A stretch of DNA of 64,000 bases, from NCBI GenBank assembly GCA_016617855.1, contig JAECUM010001914.1, positions 62,001 to 126,000 on the forward strand, given 5' to 3'. The notes below the pieces were generated by a model. That model saw nothing but the letters and a program-made list of their open reading frames with translations. It was not told the DNA's origin and searched no databases. Of the stretch, positions 15,201-30,200 are shown piece by piece. The position numbers and the translations under genes are program-made. The stretch's first letter is position 1; each line of letters starts with the position of its first letter. The DNA is from Megalonaias nervosa. Taxonomy: Eukaryota; Mollusca; Bivalvia; Unionida; Unionidae.

Positions 15201-18200
15201 CTCTTGTCTGCCCAAGTTAGTTGTTTGGATATGAGAGTCAAACAAACAGCCTCAAACTAGCAGGAGCTACACACTACCTGAATTACACCCTATACAATTT
15301 ATACAATTTGGGTGACTGTCTCCAGGCTGCTAAACTGTTTCCACCCACTGCATTTCATTCTAGCCATGTTGACATTTGTAAATTGAGCAAAATACATACA
15401 CAAGTGAAATCAATCAAGAATCATATAAAATGTACTGTGAAGAAGAAAAATGCTATAGAAAATTAAGTGTATGGTCTCACAACACATAATAACAGAACAA
15501 TTACTTGACAGAATTCATAAAGAAGGTTGAGAATGGAAAAGAAATGAAAATAAAGAAAGTGCAATTATTCATTTATTATGAAGACTGAGCAAGAAATACA
15601 AAAACAGATGGAGTATACACCCCTAAGAGATTTGGGTACCAATGCATCTATCGAGGGGGAGAGCATTCTCATCTGACCATCACCTTGGCAAGATGACATT
15701 TTAGCACTTGTGTACTTAAGTTGCCAACATTTCTTTAGCTTGGGAGGGCAGGATTTGCATGGCTGTGGAGTACTCTTAATGTATTATGATCAGGTAATGT
15801 ATCTGATGAAGAAACAAAATTTTAAAAGAAAAACGATTGGCATGAGACAGGTGATCCTTTCATAATTATCCTCTGTAAGCCCCCCCAACTGCAACATGTG
15901 AAAATCCCCATAACTTGTGATTTTCAACCTGATAAGGGCCTATAGTGCACAAAACTGGAAACATTTTATATACACAGCAATTAGAAAAGTTCCCAGATAT
16001 TACATTAAAGAAGAGGAAAAAAGATCATAAATGGATTGATTTTACAAAAAAAATCACTGAAGATTTTGGTACATGCATGAAAATAGAGGTAGGAGAAATA
16101 GTCAGCTTGCTCATGCACACTGTAGGCCAAATTTGAACCTTGAACCCTGTTAGCATACTGTTGGCCAAAAATGAACCTTGAACCCTGCAAATACATTGAA
16201 GGCCAAAAATGAACCTTGGACCCTGCTAGTACAGGGTAGACCGACAATTAACCTTGAACACTGCTAGTACATAGTAGGCCAAAAATTAACCTTGAACCAT
16301 GGTAGAACAAATGTGTTTCTGCACTAAAGCAGTGTCTTGGTACATGAAATCGCACATTCCTGATATCAAAATAAATAACATGGGAGAAACATGGAAGTGA
16401 GGTATGGACATCTCTTCAGGAAAAGAATGGACAAACTTACAAAACTGCTTAGTGCTATGTGTGATATACTGTATCATGGCAACTATATCACAGGTATATA
16501 AATATAGCAAGACCTGCCTTTGCAGACATCTACATATAAGGAACACCTAGAGAAAATGTCACTTTTATTGTCATTTTCAACCTTTAAAGAAAGGAGACTG
16601 ACCTGTCAAGGACAAAGCATTGTGGCCCCCTAAGCAGTACCTGACAAGTTTTGCTATGGATATAGTTTAATAATCACTTTTGCAACAAGCACAAGTACAC
16701 ATACCTTACTTTCCCTTTCTGCTTTGGAGCTTTTATCTTTGACAACAGTCTTCCTGCTGTCTTCAATCAAATCTAAACTATAATCATCATCACTGCCTTC
16801 TTCCATAGGTTCTTCCCCATCCCTAAGTGATCTAGCATCCCTCTTTTTCTTGTCTTCACCTCTGATTTTATGTGTTTCTAATTTGTTCTCCTTTCTTTTA
16901 TCATCCTTATCTGTCAGAAAGAAAAGAAAATCAAGGAAATACTCCCAATGAAATCTGACTGTATCAGCTAGAATTTTTTTTTCAAAAAGCTCTAGATCCT
17001 GACCACAGTCCATTATGAATCGTCCTCCACCTCCAGTTTTTGAAAGTACTTACCTGGCAGTTCTCTAGTCCATTATGAATCATACCCTACCTTCAGTCTT
17101 TGTATTTACCTGACAAAGATACCATCTAGCTTAGGATTATCTAATATCATTAAACCTTAAAAATTTCAAAACAAATCTTGTTCCATCAGCACAAACTTTT
17201 AAAAATCAGAAAATAAATCATCAACAGCAAGTGCAACTTTAAAGAGATGCTATTTTTATTACAGAGTTTGTGTTCAAAAGTACCCCTCACGAAAGGCCAC
17301 CCCGTTAACGCGACCAGCATATTAGTGCAAAAATATAAAATTTACCTCTCACAAGCGGCCGCATTTTATTTTGTAATATGTATCCAGAACCAATATTTTA
17401 TTCATAATGTGTGTTAAGAAATCCGATTTCTGTTTCCCAATGTCAGGTTTTCATTACTGAAAGAAGTGTTGACTAAAGTACATGTACCACTAAGGTTAAT
17501 ATTATATCATTTACGCCTCATGAGAAGCCACATTTATTCCATAACGCTGAGAAAGACTAAAATTTTAATCCATACAAAAAGGTAAATACACGTAATCCGA
17601 TTAACCTTACTGCTGTGTGTTATCATGAGATGTCCTGTTTAGACACTCTGATAATTGTTAAGATGACAATTATTGAACTGTAGTAACAGCCAAAAAGTGG
17701 TGGCATTGATGTACAATACACAAGTCAACGGGAAAATGGTTTGATAGCCTTTATGGCTTCCCATAGTAAGATGTTGAGCTTGTTCACTTTCATAATTAGT
17801 GGCTTTTACTACTGACAATAATTGTCAAGATTACAAATCCTAATGGCCGTGAGGTGCTATTGTTTAGGTCAAATCTGCATACATATTGAAGCCGCTTTGG
17901 CTTCTCTCAGTGTAAAGAAATGTAAAAACAATAGGGTACCAGACTGCGACTAATGAATCACGTGACAAGATCGCCACCTTTAAAAACACATGGCATTTTG
18001 TTTAAATGCAGAAAAATTGTTTTATCAGTCTTGTAGTTGGCAACACTGGAATAAGTTATTGCAAAAAGACCAACACGTCATCGAGGAAAAGAAAAATTCT
18101 CAGTTTAGAAGAGAAAGTGAAAGTAATTCAATTGACCGAAAAGGGGGAGAGTTCGAGGATCCTGGCAGAAAAATTTGATGTCGGAAAGACTCAGATAAAC

Positions 18201-21200
18201 AATATCGTGCAAGATAGGGAAACAATTCTGCAGAAATGGGAAGGTGGAATGGACAGAGAAAGGAAGATTGTTAGAACCAGGAGATGTTTGTATCCTGATT
18301 TGAATGACAAGGTTTTTGAATGGTTTTGCACTGCGCACGCTAAGAACATTCCACTCACCGGTCAACTGATCCAAGAAAAAGCAACAATTTTGTCAGTTGA
18401 AATGGGATATGAAGACTTCACCACAAGTAACGGATGGTTGCACAGATTTTAAGTCCGACATAATATTCAGTGTTCTGTCCTTAGTGGAGAATCAGCTGAT
18501 AATAATGAAATTTTCAAAGATTGGAGCAAAAGACTGAATGATATATGCAGGGGATATGACAGCAAGGATATTTTTAATTGTGGTGAAACTGGTTTGTTTT
18601 TAGACTGTTACCAACAAAGTCGCTGGTACAAAAAAGGCACTCGTGTAAAGGTGGGAAGAAAGCAAAGGATAGATTTACAGTTTTGCTCTGCGCCAGTTGT
18701 TCTGGTGAGAAACTGAAGCCACTGGTGATTGGAAAATCGCAAAATCCAAGGTACTTTAAGGGATATAGCCAGACACAATTGAGAGTTACATATGAGGCAA
18801 ACAGAAAAGCATGGATGACAGACAGATATTTGAGTCCTGGATCAAAAAACTTCATCAACAGATGAAAGTGCAGAACAGAAAGATCCTGCTTTTCCTTGAC
18901 AACGGTGCTGCACACCCAAAACTGGATTTGTCAAATGTCAAGGTTTCATACTTTCCTCCAAATACAACTTCAAAACTTCAGTCCCTGGCTGCAAGGATAA
19001 TCCAGACGGTCAAAGTGAACTACAGGAAAAAGCTGCTGAGACATGTTTTGTTCCTGATGGATAATATAACAGCTGCATTGGAGATAGCACAAAAGGTGAC
19101 TCTGCTGGATGCAATCCAATGGCTGACATCAGCATGGGATGTCCTGAGAGCCGAGACGATTCAAAAGTGCTTTCAGAAATGTGGGTTTTTCCAAGAGGTA
19201 TTGGGTGTACCAGAGGCAGTGGAGGAAAACTGGGATGAAGAGGACTATCTTCCCCTTATACCACCTGGAACAACCCTTAAGGATTATGTTCAGTGTGATG
19301 ATGCAATAACTACAGAGAACACAATTAGTGATGACTGGGAGTCATTAATGACAGAAGGTGCTAGAAATTCCAGTGAAACATGCTAGGATGAGGAAAGTGA
19401 CTGTGAAGTGACACAACATGTGACGATCAAAACCCATCCAAACAGTGCATTACACTGCAGACTGCATGGTTACATTCCACAGAACTGATGGATTATGGCC
19501 TTGCTACAAACGATATTGAACTTGTAGACATAATTATGAAAACACAAGACATTCTTAAAAAAGATAAAAGCTGTAGAAAGCATGGGACAAATGGCACTGG
19601 ATAAATTTTTCATGCATAAGAATTCTTAGGAGCATTTGTATTGGATTGAAGTGTCTACTGGTGACAGATGATGTGATCTGTAACATTATTATAAACTATA
19701 TCAATGGTTATTCATAACATTCTTTTGAAAATGATGAAACAGTTTGTTTCACGTTGATTTCACAACGTGCATGTGATTTTTAAATGAAAATATTAAATGT
19801 TTTAGAATTAAATGTAGCTGTGACTTTCTTCATATGTATTTACTATTCACATTTGTCATCCCCCTCTAGAAAGGCCACCCTCATTACAAGGCCACTTCCC
19901 TGCTGCAATAGGGGTGGCCTTATAAGAGGGGGACCACTGTATTTGGAGAAGACTAACATGCATCACATGGTGTATGGTTCTGATGCACATGCTCATGCAT
20001 GGAAAAATTTAAAAGTTAGTACATTTATCCTGAATACGATGTGCAAGATATCAACCACTATAACTGGTATAATCAAAATAAAGAGTTATGAAACTACAGT
20101 GTATCCAATATACTTCCTGATCCAAAAACCATAAATATATTTTTTAAATAAAAACTTTAATCAAATATTTTATAATAATGAGTTCCAGAGGACTACTATT
20201 ACCACCAAACACCATGCGTTGCCTTTCTAACTCACAAATACCTCTTCATGCAATGAAACTACCTTTATTGTCATTAGTCTCCATGGAATCGCTCTCTTCT
20301 ACACCTTTCTGCTCCATTTCCTTTCCTTCAAGTTGCTGCACAAGTACGTCATAGCTCCTACTGAGTTTCATCATGGCCCTAGCTGCAGTCACCTTGTCCA
20401 GCCATACAACATTACCTGTGGTGATAAATGTCACACTGTGGACAAAATGGTTCCTATATTATTGGCTGGATTTTATTAACATCATTCCAAACCTGTCCTT
20501 ATAGATCAGTCTGGGAATCAACAAAATACAGGAGTTTCAATAATTTTGAATATCATATACATTTATTAAAAGTTTATTCTTCTGTACATGAATTGCAGCA
20601 TCTGGGTTGTCTTTCTATAATCTTACCTTTCTAACAAGTCAGTCTAAACTTTGGAGAAAAGAAAGATGGCCAAAAATAACAAATGTAACATTACTAATAA
20701 GCACATATGTATTTTGGCCTATCTATCTGTCACGACACATGGGCAATATTTCAAGGTGGATGCATAATTTAGTTCATATGTACGGGATTTTATTGTCTGT
20801 AACTTTTCATCATTATGCAGCTTACAAGAGATGCTTAAAATAATGCGGCAAAGAAAAGTTTAAAGAGTTTAAAGTTGAAACCTTGAATTAACCTAACAAA
20901 AATGAACCCATCACATTAAACTCTATAAGCACTCCAACCCCTTTTAAATGTTTTTTTCAATTAATAATTTTCCAATTCAGAGGGTTTAATAACCATTCCT
21001 AGTGGAAAAAAAGTTCTGTATCTAACTTTAAAGAGTCCTCTTTGTCCCTTTTCAAGATGTACTGTATTTACAGTATAAATTGGGACACCATGAAAAAAAA
21101 AAAATCATTATTATGCACTGTAAGTTTTGGGACATTTGTAAAAATTCTGGGACATCTGTAATGTGAGCCTCTTCCACAGGCTTAGATTGTGTTCAAGTAA

Positions 21201-24200
21201 AGTCTGTGTCAATGTTGTGATGCAGACACATTTACTCATATAAAATGAAATATTAATTGTTGTTCTAAACTTTAAAATAATTTAGCCAAAGTCTATTCAA
21301 TCCTCAGTGCTCTCTGCACCTTAAATGTCATCAAAAATCTTCTAGCCAAAAGTTATTGATCATTATGGAGTTTTACAATCGTGGTCAGGATCTAAACTGG
21401 GTCAAGAAAAGAGAACATCGGATCTGTCATAAAAAAATAACAGGGTGCATCAAATCTGTTTTCAGTACATGCTGCCATCATTGTGATATCATAGCACACG
21501 ACATTCAACCAGTTTGTACTGGATCAAACCTTTAGGTTCACCTTGTCCAACATTAATATTGATTTTGCCATGTGTAAATAAGGATCTTCCAAGGAAATAT
21601 GGATGTGTGATGATCCAAATAAAGTTAAAAATTGCTATTTAAAGGTATGTGTCATCAAATTCAAACAAATGACACCCATTACTGAAATAGCCACTTCTAA
21701 ATGCCTATATGACATTCGTGACTTTTATTATAGCATAAATAATTAATGGTCCCTATAATAACCACTAATTCCTAATCAGGGTAACTGTGCAGGGTTTTTA
21801 ATGATTTGTTCAAAATTACTAGTTGAATAAACATCTAGGCTTTGCTAAACATACATCTGTCATACTGATCATTACATGATAAACAGTTATGACCATAATA
21901 ATAGAAGCAATATCAAATGTTTTACTAAAAAATATGATTGAATTTTATCATTTGAGAGAAAATAAACCTGTAAACTACACTGCTTGTGTACTGTAGATTG
22001 CTTTTGGGCAATCAATGAAATGTATAATTCAACAATGACTAGGACATTGTCTACTGTGACACATTTAACAATTCCTGTCCACAACTCAAATACAAAAAAA
22101 ATTTCTTTCACGATATGCCTAGTTTAAATATATATAGTTCAAGGTGGCTGGGCGGCAGGTGTGGGCTTACAGAAAGATCCTAGGGTATGCCACAGGGTTC
22201 CAGTACGACGTGTGATGATAACTGGGTCATGGACTACAAAAATCAATTCTCAGACAGGTCAGACTAGCAAACTCAACTATAATTTGAATTTTATGTTTTT
22301 AAAAAAGCACCCCTATCCACCAGTCCCATCCCATAGAATGAGATCAAAATAACAAAAGTATTGGAATTTACATCTAAAAGACTACCACTGATGGAAATTT
22401 CATCCATCTAGCTTCAATTATCAGCTTAAGAAAATTACACACAGTGATAAGAAATACCTATAAAGTTGCTTACTCCATGAATATTTTTTGTATTTTATGC
22501 TAAATTCATATATACTACAAAAGACCAGAACTTTTGTAATCTAAACACTGCAATGAATCAAAATTATCTATAAACATTTATCAAGGTACTCATACATGAA
22601 GAATCATCAATCCATTCAACTCCAGCAGGTCCAAACTCTTTGAAATAAGCAAAGATATCTTTTGTGTTCATATCATCCACACCACGGAAATGGATGGCTT
22701 CCAATCTGATCCCTCTTTCATCTTTCCGAGACAGGTCCTCTTCTCTGATACCCAGACTGAAAACAAAAAAACTGAATAGGACAATGGTCTTTTTAAGCAA
22801 AATGTAAATAATAACTACAGTAGACACTAGAAAAAGAAAGCATTACCATTTATTAACTTAGTCACAGATAGCAGTGCAATGTGAGCATCTTATGAAAACT
22901 TTTAAACTTAATAACAACTAACATTGCTTTATGAAGATCTTATGAAAACAATATTTCTAATAAGAATTCCACAGAATGCAATGTCTCATCTGTTCAGCTG
23001 TTACATAATCCACAAACCTTACAAAATCACTAGTGCAAGAAAACTAGGTCACTATGATCTACTTTTGCCTTTAATGAGAAGGATGTCTTAAGATAAATGA
23101 AAAAATCAAGTTCTGTGATATACATGCAATGGTGTAAGAGAAACTGAGCTAAATGCAAAAAAAATCACATAACTAATAGCATAAAGGTAGGTCACTGTGA
23201 CTTAATTTTGCCAGTAATAAACAGCACACTTAATAATGAATACATCCATCAAGTTTCAGGAGTCTATATATAGCAAAATTAGTGAAAACTTTACTGTCTT
23301 GTAAGAAACACATGATACATACCAGTCAATCCTAACAAGACCTTTTCTGCAAGGAAGTCAGTATTTTTCATAAGTCAAAGTTTCAGTATGGTGTAACAAA
23401 ATATTATGTATTGCTTGCTATGTGTCAAATTAGGAAAAATGCATCTGAATAGTTCAGATCTGATGCAGTGAAAGCAATGATATGTTCAAATAAAAGGTTT
23501 GCCAAGTACACTTAGACTTGATAACCTCCATTTGAGTTTCAGAAACTGCAGATCCAAACCCCATCTAGGTTAACAGCTTCTTTCTAGGTCTCATGACCTT
23601 ATTTAATCTTACATTCTTTCTTTTCATGCAGCAGCAGCAATCATTCCCACAAGTAATGTCTTTATGTTTCTCTGACAACATTTCAAAGTTATGCAATAAG
23701 CAAAGCTTTAAGAAGCAGACGTTTTTGGAAATGACCAAGAATTTTCTTATGTCTTGAGTTAACATGTTAACACAAGATACCAACTGTTTTCTAGTATGTT
23801 TCTTCAATCATACAATTAGAGTGATCTCCCTTCGATAATGGATTGGTGACAAATTCAGTGACTACTTCAGTGATTACTTCCGTTCATGCAGAGTAACATA
23901 CTCTAGGCAGAAATGCCTTGACCTGAAATCCACATACAAGTATTCTGGGAGTTTTCTTCTTTAAAGCATGTTGGGGGAGTGTTCTCTTCGAAGGGAAGTA
24001 TACTTCATCTTGAAATTTACAGCTTTTCTTTCTTTCTTCACAGACAAAGTTCTAATTTTTTAGTATCATCACTTTACATACCTCACACACTTAGGTTCCT
24101 ATGGTACATACCTGCAAAAGTTGCTAGTATGTCCCCTCACATTGCTGTAACTGTATTTAAATATCTGCTTGTCTGGTGTGTGATACATAGAACTTGTATA

Positions 24201-27200
24201 ATATTGCTGTATTTAAATATCTGCTTGTCTGGTGTGTGATAAAGACAACTTGTATAATATTGCTGTATTTAAATATCTGCTTGTCTGGTGTGTGATACAC
24301 AGAACTTGTATAATATTGCTGTATTTAAATATCTGCTTGTCTGGTGTGTGATACATAGAACTTGTATAATATTGCTGTATTTAAATATCTGCTTGTCTGG
24401 TGTGTGATACATAGAACTTCTAAAATATTTTGCTGTATTTAAATATCTGCTTGTCTGGTGAGTGATACAGACAACTTGTACAATATTGTTGTATTTAAAT
24501 ATCTGCTTGTCTGATGTGTGATACAGAGAACTTGTATAACATTGCTGTATTTAAATGTTTGGTGTGTGATACAGAGAACTTGTATAACATTGCTGTATTT
24601 AAATTTGTCTGGTGCATGATACAGAGAACTTGTATAATATTGCTGTATTTAAATTTGTCTGGTGCATGATACAGAGAACTTGTATAATATTGCTGTATAA
24701 CTTCTGCTATGGTCAGATACATACAGATAAGTTTTCTATACAGGATGCTTTACATATATTACCTGTATAGGCCATCATTAGGCCCTTCCAACAGGTAACA
24801 TTGTCTTACAATTGATATTACAGCATCCACTTCATAAGTATCAACAGTGATGCTGCAGTGCATTTTTGTGCATGTATTGTGTGTGTTATAGAATACTCAA
24901 TTATACTGCGATATAGGTTTTGCCATGGTTGGATACTTACAGGTAAGTTTTCTATACAAAGTTTAGTAATAACATCCACTTCATATTTACTATAAGCAGT
25001 GCTTTGGTGATATTACCTGTATAAGCTGTCAGTTGGCCTTCCTACAGGTAACTTTTATTAGAATTTATATTGTTGCATCCACTTCATAAGTATTAATAGC
25101 AATGCTCCAATACTCTACCTGTATTGGCTATCCCATCCGTACCTGGTGTCCTGCCTGTCTGTGTGTTGATGTATTTCTGCCTGATATTCAGATATAGCAA
25201 CATATGTCTCAAGGCTTTGGGGATATTGTTATAACATGAATTTACCATAGATTAACAGATTATGTAATGGATTTTACTCCTCCACATATTAAATAAAGGT
25301 GGGTCATTAGAATACACGAGTAATTGGCCAAGATCATATGTCCCAAAAGTTTTACATATATGCCAAAAACTGAATATATGTAAACAACTTTTTTATACAA
25401 TGGTTGCATACCCCTGAGCGTATATTTAATGAATATTTATAAAACTGACCTCAGAGATTTATATTTTGACTTAAACAGGATGAGAAAATCAACACATTGA
25501 AAGAGTTGCACATATAATTTGGTGTCTTCTTTTTGTACAAATTACAAGTGGATAGGGCACAAACAAGTATAATAAAACAGAATATTTCATTTCACAGCAT
25601 TTTTAACTGATGCTTTCTGTGAAACTTGACAAAAAGGAATAACTTGGCATATAACGAACATACATAACTGGACACCATTATCTGCAGAACATACAAAAGA
25701 TTAACTTTTTTCTACTTATAAATTCTGAAAACATTTTATAATTTAATCTGATCTGCTCTATTTGCCAGTATTCAGTGGTGAGGTATATACATGTGAAAAA
25801 AAATATATGTTAATTAACCATATTTTGTTTAAAAACTACATTTGTTACGCATGTAACTTGGACACTAAATCACAACTGAGATAGCACAAGATCAATAAAT
25901 ATTCAAATAAATTAAAACAAAACATTACATATCATATTGGAAAATCCGTAACTACATTAAAAATGTAAATAGAAGCAAAATAAATAAATGGGTGGAGAGA
26001 AAATACGTATTTATGTCAAACGGTTCTGCATATAACTAGAGATAACAGAGAGATAATGGACTTTCGTGTCTTGGCTATTAGTGTTACCAAAGATGGTAGT
26101 CCAGAAGATATAGTCAAAGCAGCATAGTACTTGCTGCATGTGGACAAATTTTGCTGCATTAAGTACAAGTACAAAAGCCATTATTAAATCAGAAGTTAAA
26201 TGCAGCTCTTATAATTCAAAAACAGTAATATGGTATGTCGGTCAAGAAATGTGGCCGGCCCCATAACTGCTATTTTTACAGATTCAACCAAGCCTACATA
26301 AATCTACTGTGAAAGAACATCCCTTCTTTAGAAACACCAATTCTAACATTAAAATTAAATAACAAATGACCTAATTTAATTATGTTACCTTTGATTCTGA
26401 TGAAACTTCTTCTACATGAACAAAATTGGCACTCCTCTGATCATAGTCACATTTGGTTCTGCATATAACAACTTTGGAATTCCATGGACAAGAACAATGT
26501 GCAAATGCACGTAGTCAAATGGCAATATCTGCACGTTTTAATGATGTAAGGTAGTTTCATGTGCTGCTGTCGTGATGTTTAGAGAACTATCTGCACACCA
26601 CAAATAATAGGTCCCCATGTGAACTGATGGATTCTGCATATAATGTTGCGGACACGAAAATCAGTACAAAGAAATTAAGACTCAGTGTTTCAAAATAGGA
26701 ATCTTTATTACGGGCTGTATCTGTGTAATAAAACATTTTTAACATGTTTTATTATTTGTGGGCTATTAATTTCTTCTTGGTATCTTTATTGTAATTCTAC
26801 AGGACAGTAAATAGTACACGGTTTGGTGGGCATGACGATTTATATGCGTGACTAATATTTCAGGGTCTTAAAGTTTGAAAAATTTTAAGGTATTTTTTTT
26901 GGCCTTTGATTAAATGTTATTTTGTCTTTAATAAGCTCATAATAATGACGTATTTTGTTGCTCTTATCTTTGCTAAAATTACATACAGCTGCTTTAATTA
27001 AAGTGATAATGATGATGTAACAAAATGGCGGTATCAAAATAGCCTAAATTTTCAAATTATTTTTCTGTCATCAACAGATGCAAAAATTATGATAGCTGAT
27101 TGTGCATGCTGGAGTTATTTATTAAATACTGCATTTATATATCTACATCTGGCAGCTCTAAGATAAACTTTTATCTAATTTTTCACTCTAAAGTCAAGTC

Positions 27201-30200
27201 AGTAGCAGAGGTACCTGTGATCTTGGCCAAGCACATGACAAAATGACAACGGATGTCTTACCTTTTGTAGAGATCTGAAATGTTTGCTTCATTTTCTTGC
27301 GATATTTCAATACCAAATCTTTTGGCTCTTTCTTCTTTTTTCTTCAATTCTTCCTACAGTGTAACAAGAGTACCATGAATGACCCATTATATGCCTGCCC
27401 AGTGTTTAATAATCTTCTGTGTAGATATCTAAAATTTTGTGCAGAAACTATTGTTCTTTTTTGAGTCACAATGACCTTGAGCTGTATTCTTTGGAGCCTA
27501 CAATTCACAGAGTACCTACTTACAACAAGCCACCCATAATATTTAGTCCTGATCTGTGATACAGAGTACCTACTTACAACAAGCCATCCACAATATTTAG
27601 TCCTGATCTGTGATACAGAACTAATGTTATGGTGCAGAAGCTATTTTTCTTCTTTAAGACAGTGACATTTGCCTTTTACCTCAAAAATTAAGACTTCTTC
27701 CTTAACCCTTGTGCAAAGTCTCTTAACTACAGATCAGAGAGAAGTTATTGTGCAGAAACCACTGATGTTACATCAGTCACAATGACCTTGACCTTGGTGC
27801 TTTTGACAACCAAATCAATAGGGTTCATCCTTAACCCAAGTGCAAACAATTTACAAAGTTTCAAAACTGTAGATGGTCAAGATGGGTACCATGGTATACC
27901 ACAAATTATATATGGGACCAAGAATTTAATATTCTGGGGCAAGAGCCTAGTTTTCATTTATTTAAATTTCCAGCTGTCAAATAGCTGGAAATAATATATT
28001 CCTCTCATTTACAGCAAAATAACACATTATATCCCTTATATTAGTGGAATAAATAATTATCTCGAGTAAAGAAAATAAAATGTCTAGGTTCAAAAGAAAC
28101 TCACCCACCCACCAACCCACCTAATTAAATGGTCAAAAGTACATAAATTTGCTATGTACATGTTAACTGTTCTACAAGTTCTCATTTAAACAATGCAACT
28201 AAAGTGGGATGATTAAGCTTACACTGAAATTCTGTAAAAGACATTATACTGACATCTGAGCATTTGTTGATGAAAATAGCTACAATGTTGATATAATAGG
28301 CAGATAAACTTTTAAGTGGGAGACCAACACCCATGCAAGATATTTATCAGAGAAAGCCAGTCAACATAAAACAGACTCATCAAATGAGAAAATATTTAGC
28401 GTATTATAGAACTTATATAAAATTCAAACTGCTTTCCTGAAAATCTTAGGATTCTCAGTCTGGTCAAATAATGCATTTACCTAAAACATTGACATATGAA
28501 TGCAAATAACTGAAAAAGAATTAGGTTTTTTTCCTTCGTCTTTTTTATATAACTTAAACTTTTCCAATTTCTGGATTTGGGCCAAATATCTTTGATAACT
28601 GACCATTTAGCTGCCATATTGTCATACATGACTCATGCTATTGTTGTCGTTGCTGTTATAGGGTTTAACACCATTTTTCAGCTCAAGAATAGGCTATACA
28701 TGGCGGCTTGTATAAATGGTGAAGGAAGAACCTGGGAAAACCCCAGAAAGAACCATTGACCCACGAGAACCTACTGGCAAGCTTTCTCACATACCCACAT
28801 TGGCCAAGCCCGAGACTCAAACCCACGCAGACAGAGGTGAGATGGCAGTGATCCATAATGGTGAGTGCTTTAGACCACTTGGCCACTTGGGACCCCCATG
28901 ACTCACATTAAGCATGTGATTAAAAGTTCATGAATATAATTATATTTATAATATTCAAAAATAAATGTTCATGAATATAATTATATTTATAATGTTCAAA
29001 AATAAAGGTTCATGAATACAATTATATTTATAATATTTAAAATTAAATGTTCATGAATAGAAAGTTATTTCAAAGATTATGCAGTCTTAATCAGAAAGAA
29101 ACTACCTGCCAATTTTAAAAATAACAATCTATTTGTCCATTTACACTGTTCCATCTAGTGCAGAAAAATGGAACACAATGTCCTGGCTCTATTCTGGAGG
29201 GTTAAACTGTACTCTGCTCCTTTTTCAGTTCATCTTGCAATTTTTACCGCAACTTCCCCTCTTTCATTTCACCTTGCCATTTTCATGCACCTTCCCCTTT
29301 TACAGTTCATCTTGCCATTTTTCACGCAACTTCCCCTTTTTCAGTTCATCTTGCCATTTTTCACGCAACTTTCCTTTTTTCAGTTCATCTTGCCATTTTT
29401 CACACAACTTCCCCTTTTTCAGTTCATCTTGCCATTTTTCACGCAACTTCCCCTTTTACAGTTCATCTTGCCATTTTTCATGCAACTTCCCCTTTTTCAG
29501 TTCATCTTGCCATTTTTCACGCACCTTCCCCTTTTACAGTTCATGAGACATAATATTCTGGCTCTATTCTGAAGGGTTAAACTGCACTCTGCCCCTTTTT
29601 CAGTTCATCCTGACCCATTTATAAACAAATTTCCCTTTTTCAGTTCATCCTGACCCATTTATAAACAAATTTCCCTTTTTCCGTTCATCCCACCCCAATT
29701 TTTTTTTAGGACAACTACCTCTTTTTTAGTGCATTTTACCACATTTTTAGGACAACTGCCCTTTTCAGTGCATCCTGACCCATTTTAAGGACAACTGTCT
29801 TTTTTCAGTGCCTCCTGACCGATTTTAGGAAAACTACCCCTTTTACAACCATTCCCTAAATATCATATGCAGTGCACTAAATGCCTGTCATCCCATCATA
29901 ATTTATGCATCACTGTATATTCAACAGTCTATATGACTTAATAATTCTCTAATATGAATTCAGTTCAAACACTGATGATACAAGTCTTTAATATGTATGG
30001 GAAGACTAATTATACCAATTATAAATAAACTGCTATCATAGCAGGTGTCACTATTCTCTCACTCCTGTTATACATCTCTACATTGTGTGTTTAACTCCTG
30101 TCCATGGTTGCAGATTGTAAACAACATATTCTATAACTAACTTTTGTCCATGATTATACATTATACTTTAAGATAATGATCATTTGTAAACAGCATGTTT

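Noticed and set aside
24140..24716. CRISPR-like array
   Set aside because: Head-to-tail 56-bp units without unique spacers, in an intron of a eukaryotic gene.
29133..29572. Two overlapping plus-strand ORFs of 134-137 codons
   Set aside because: Open only because the 39-bp satellite unit is divisible by three; two frames are equally open.
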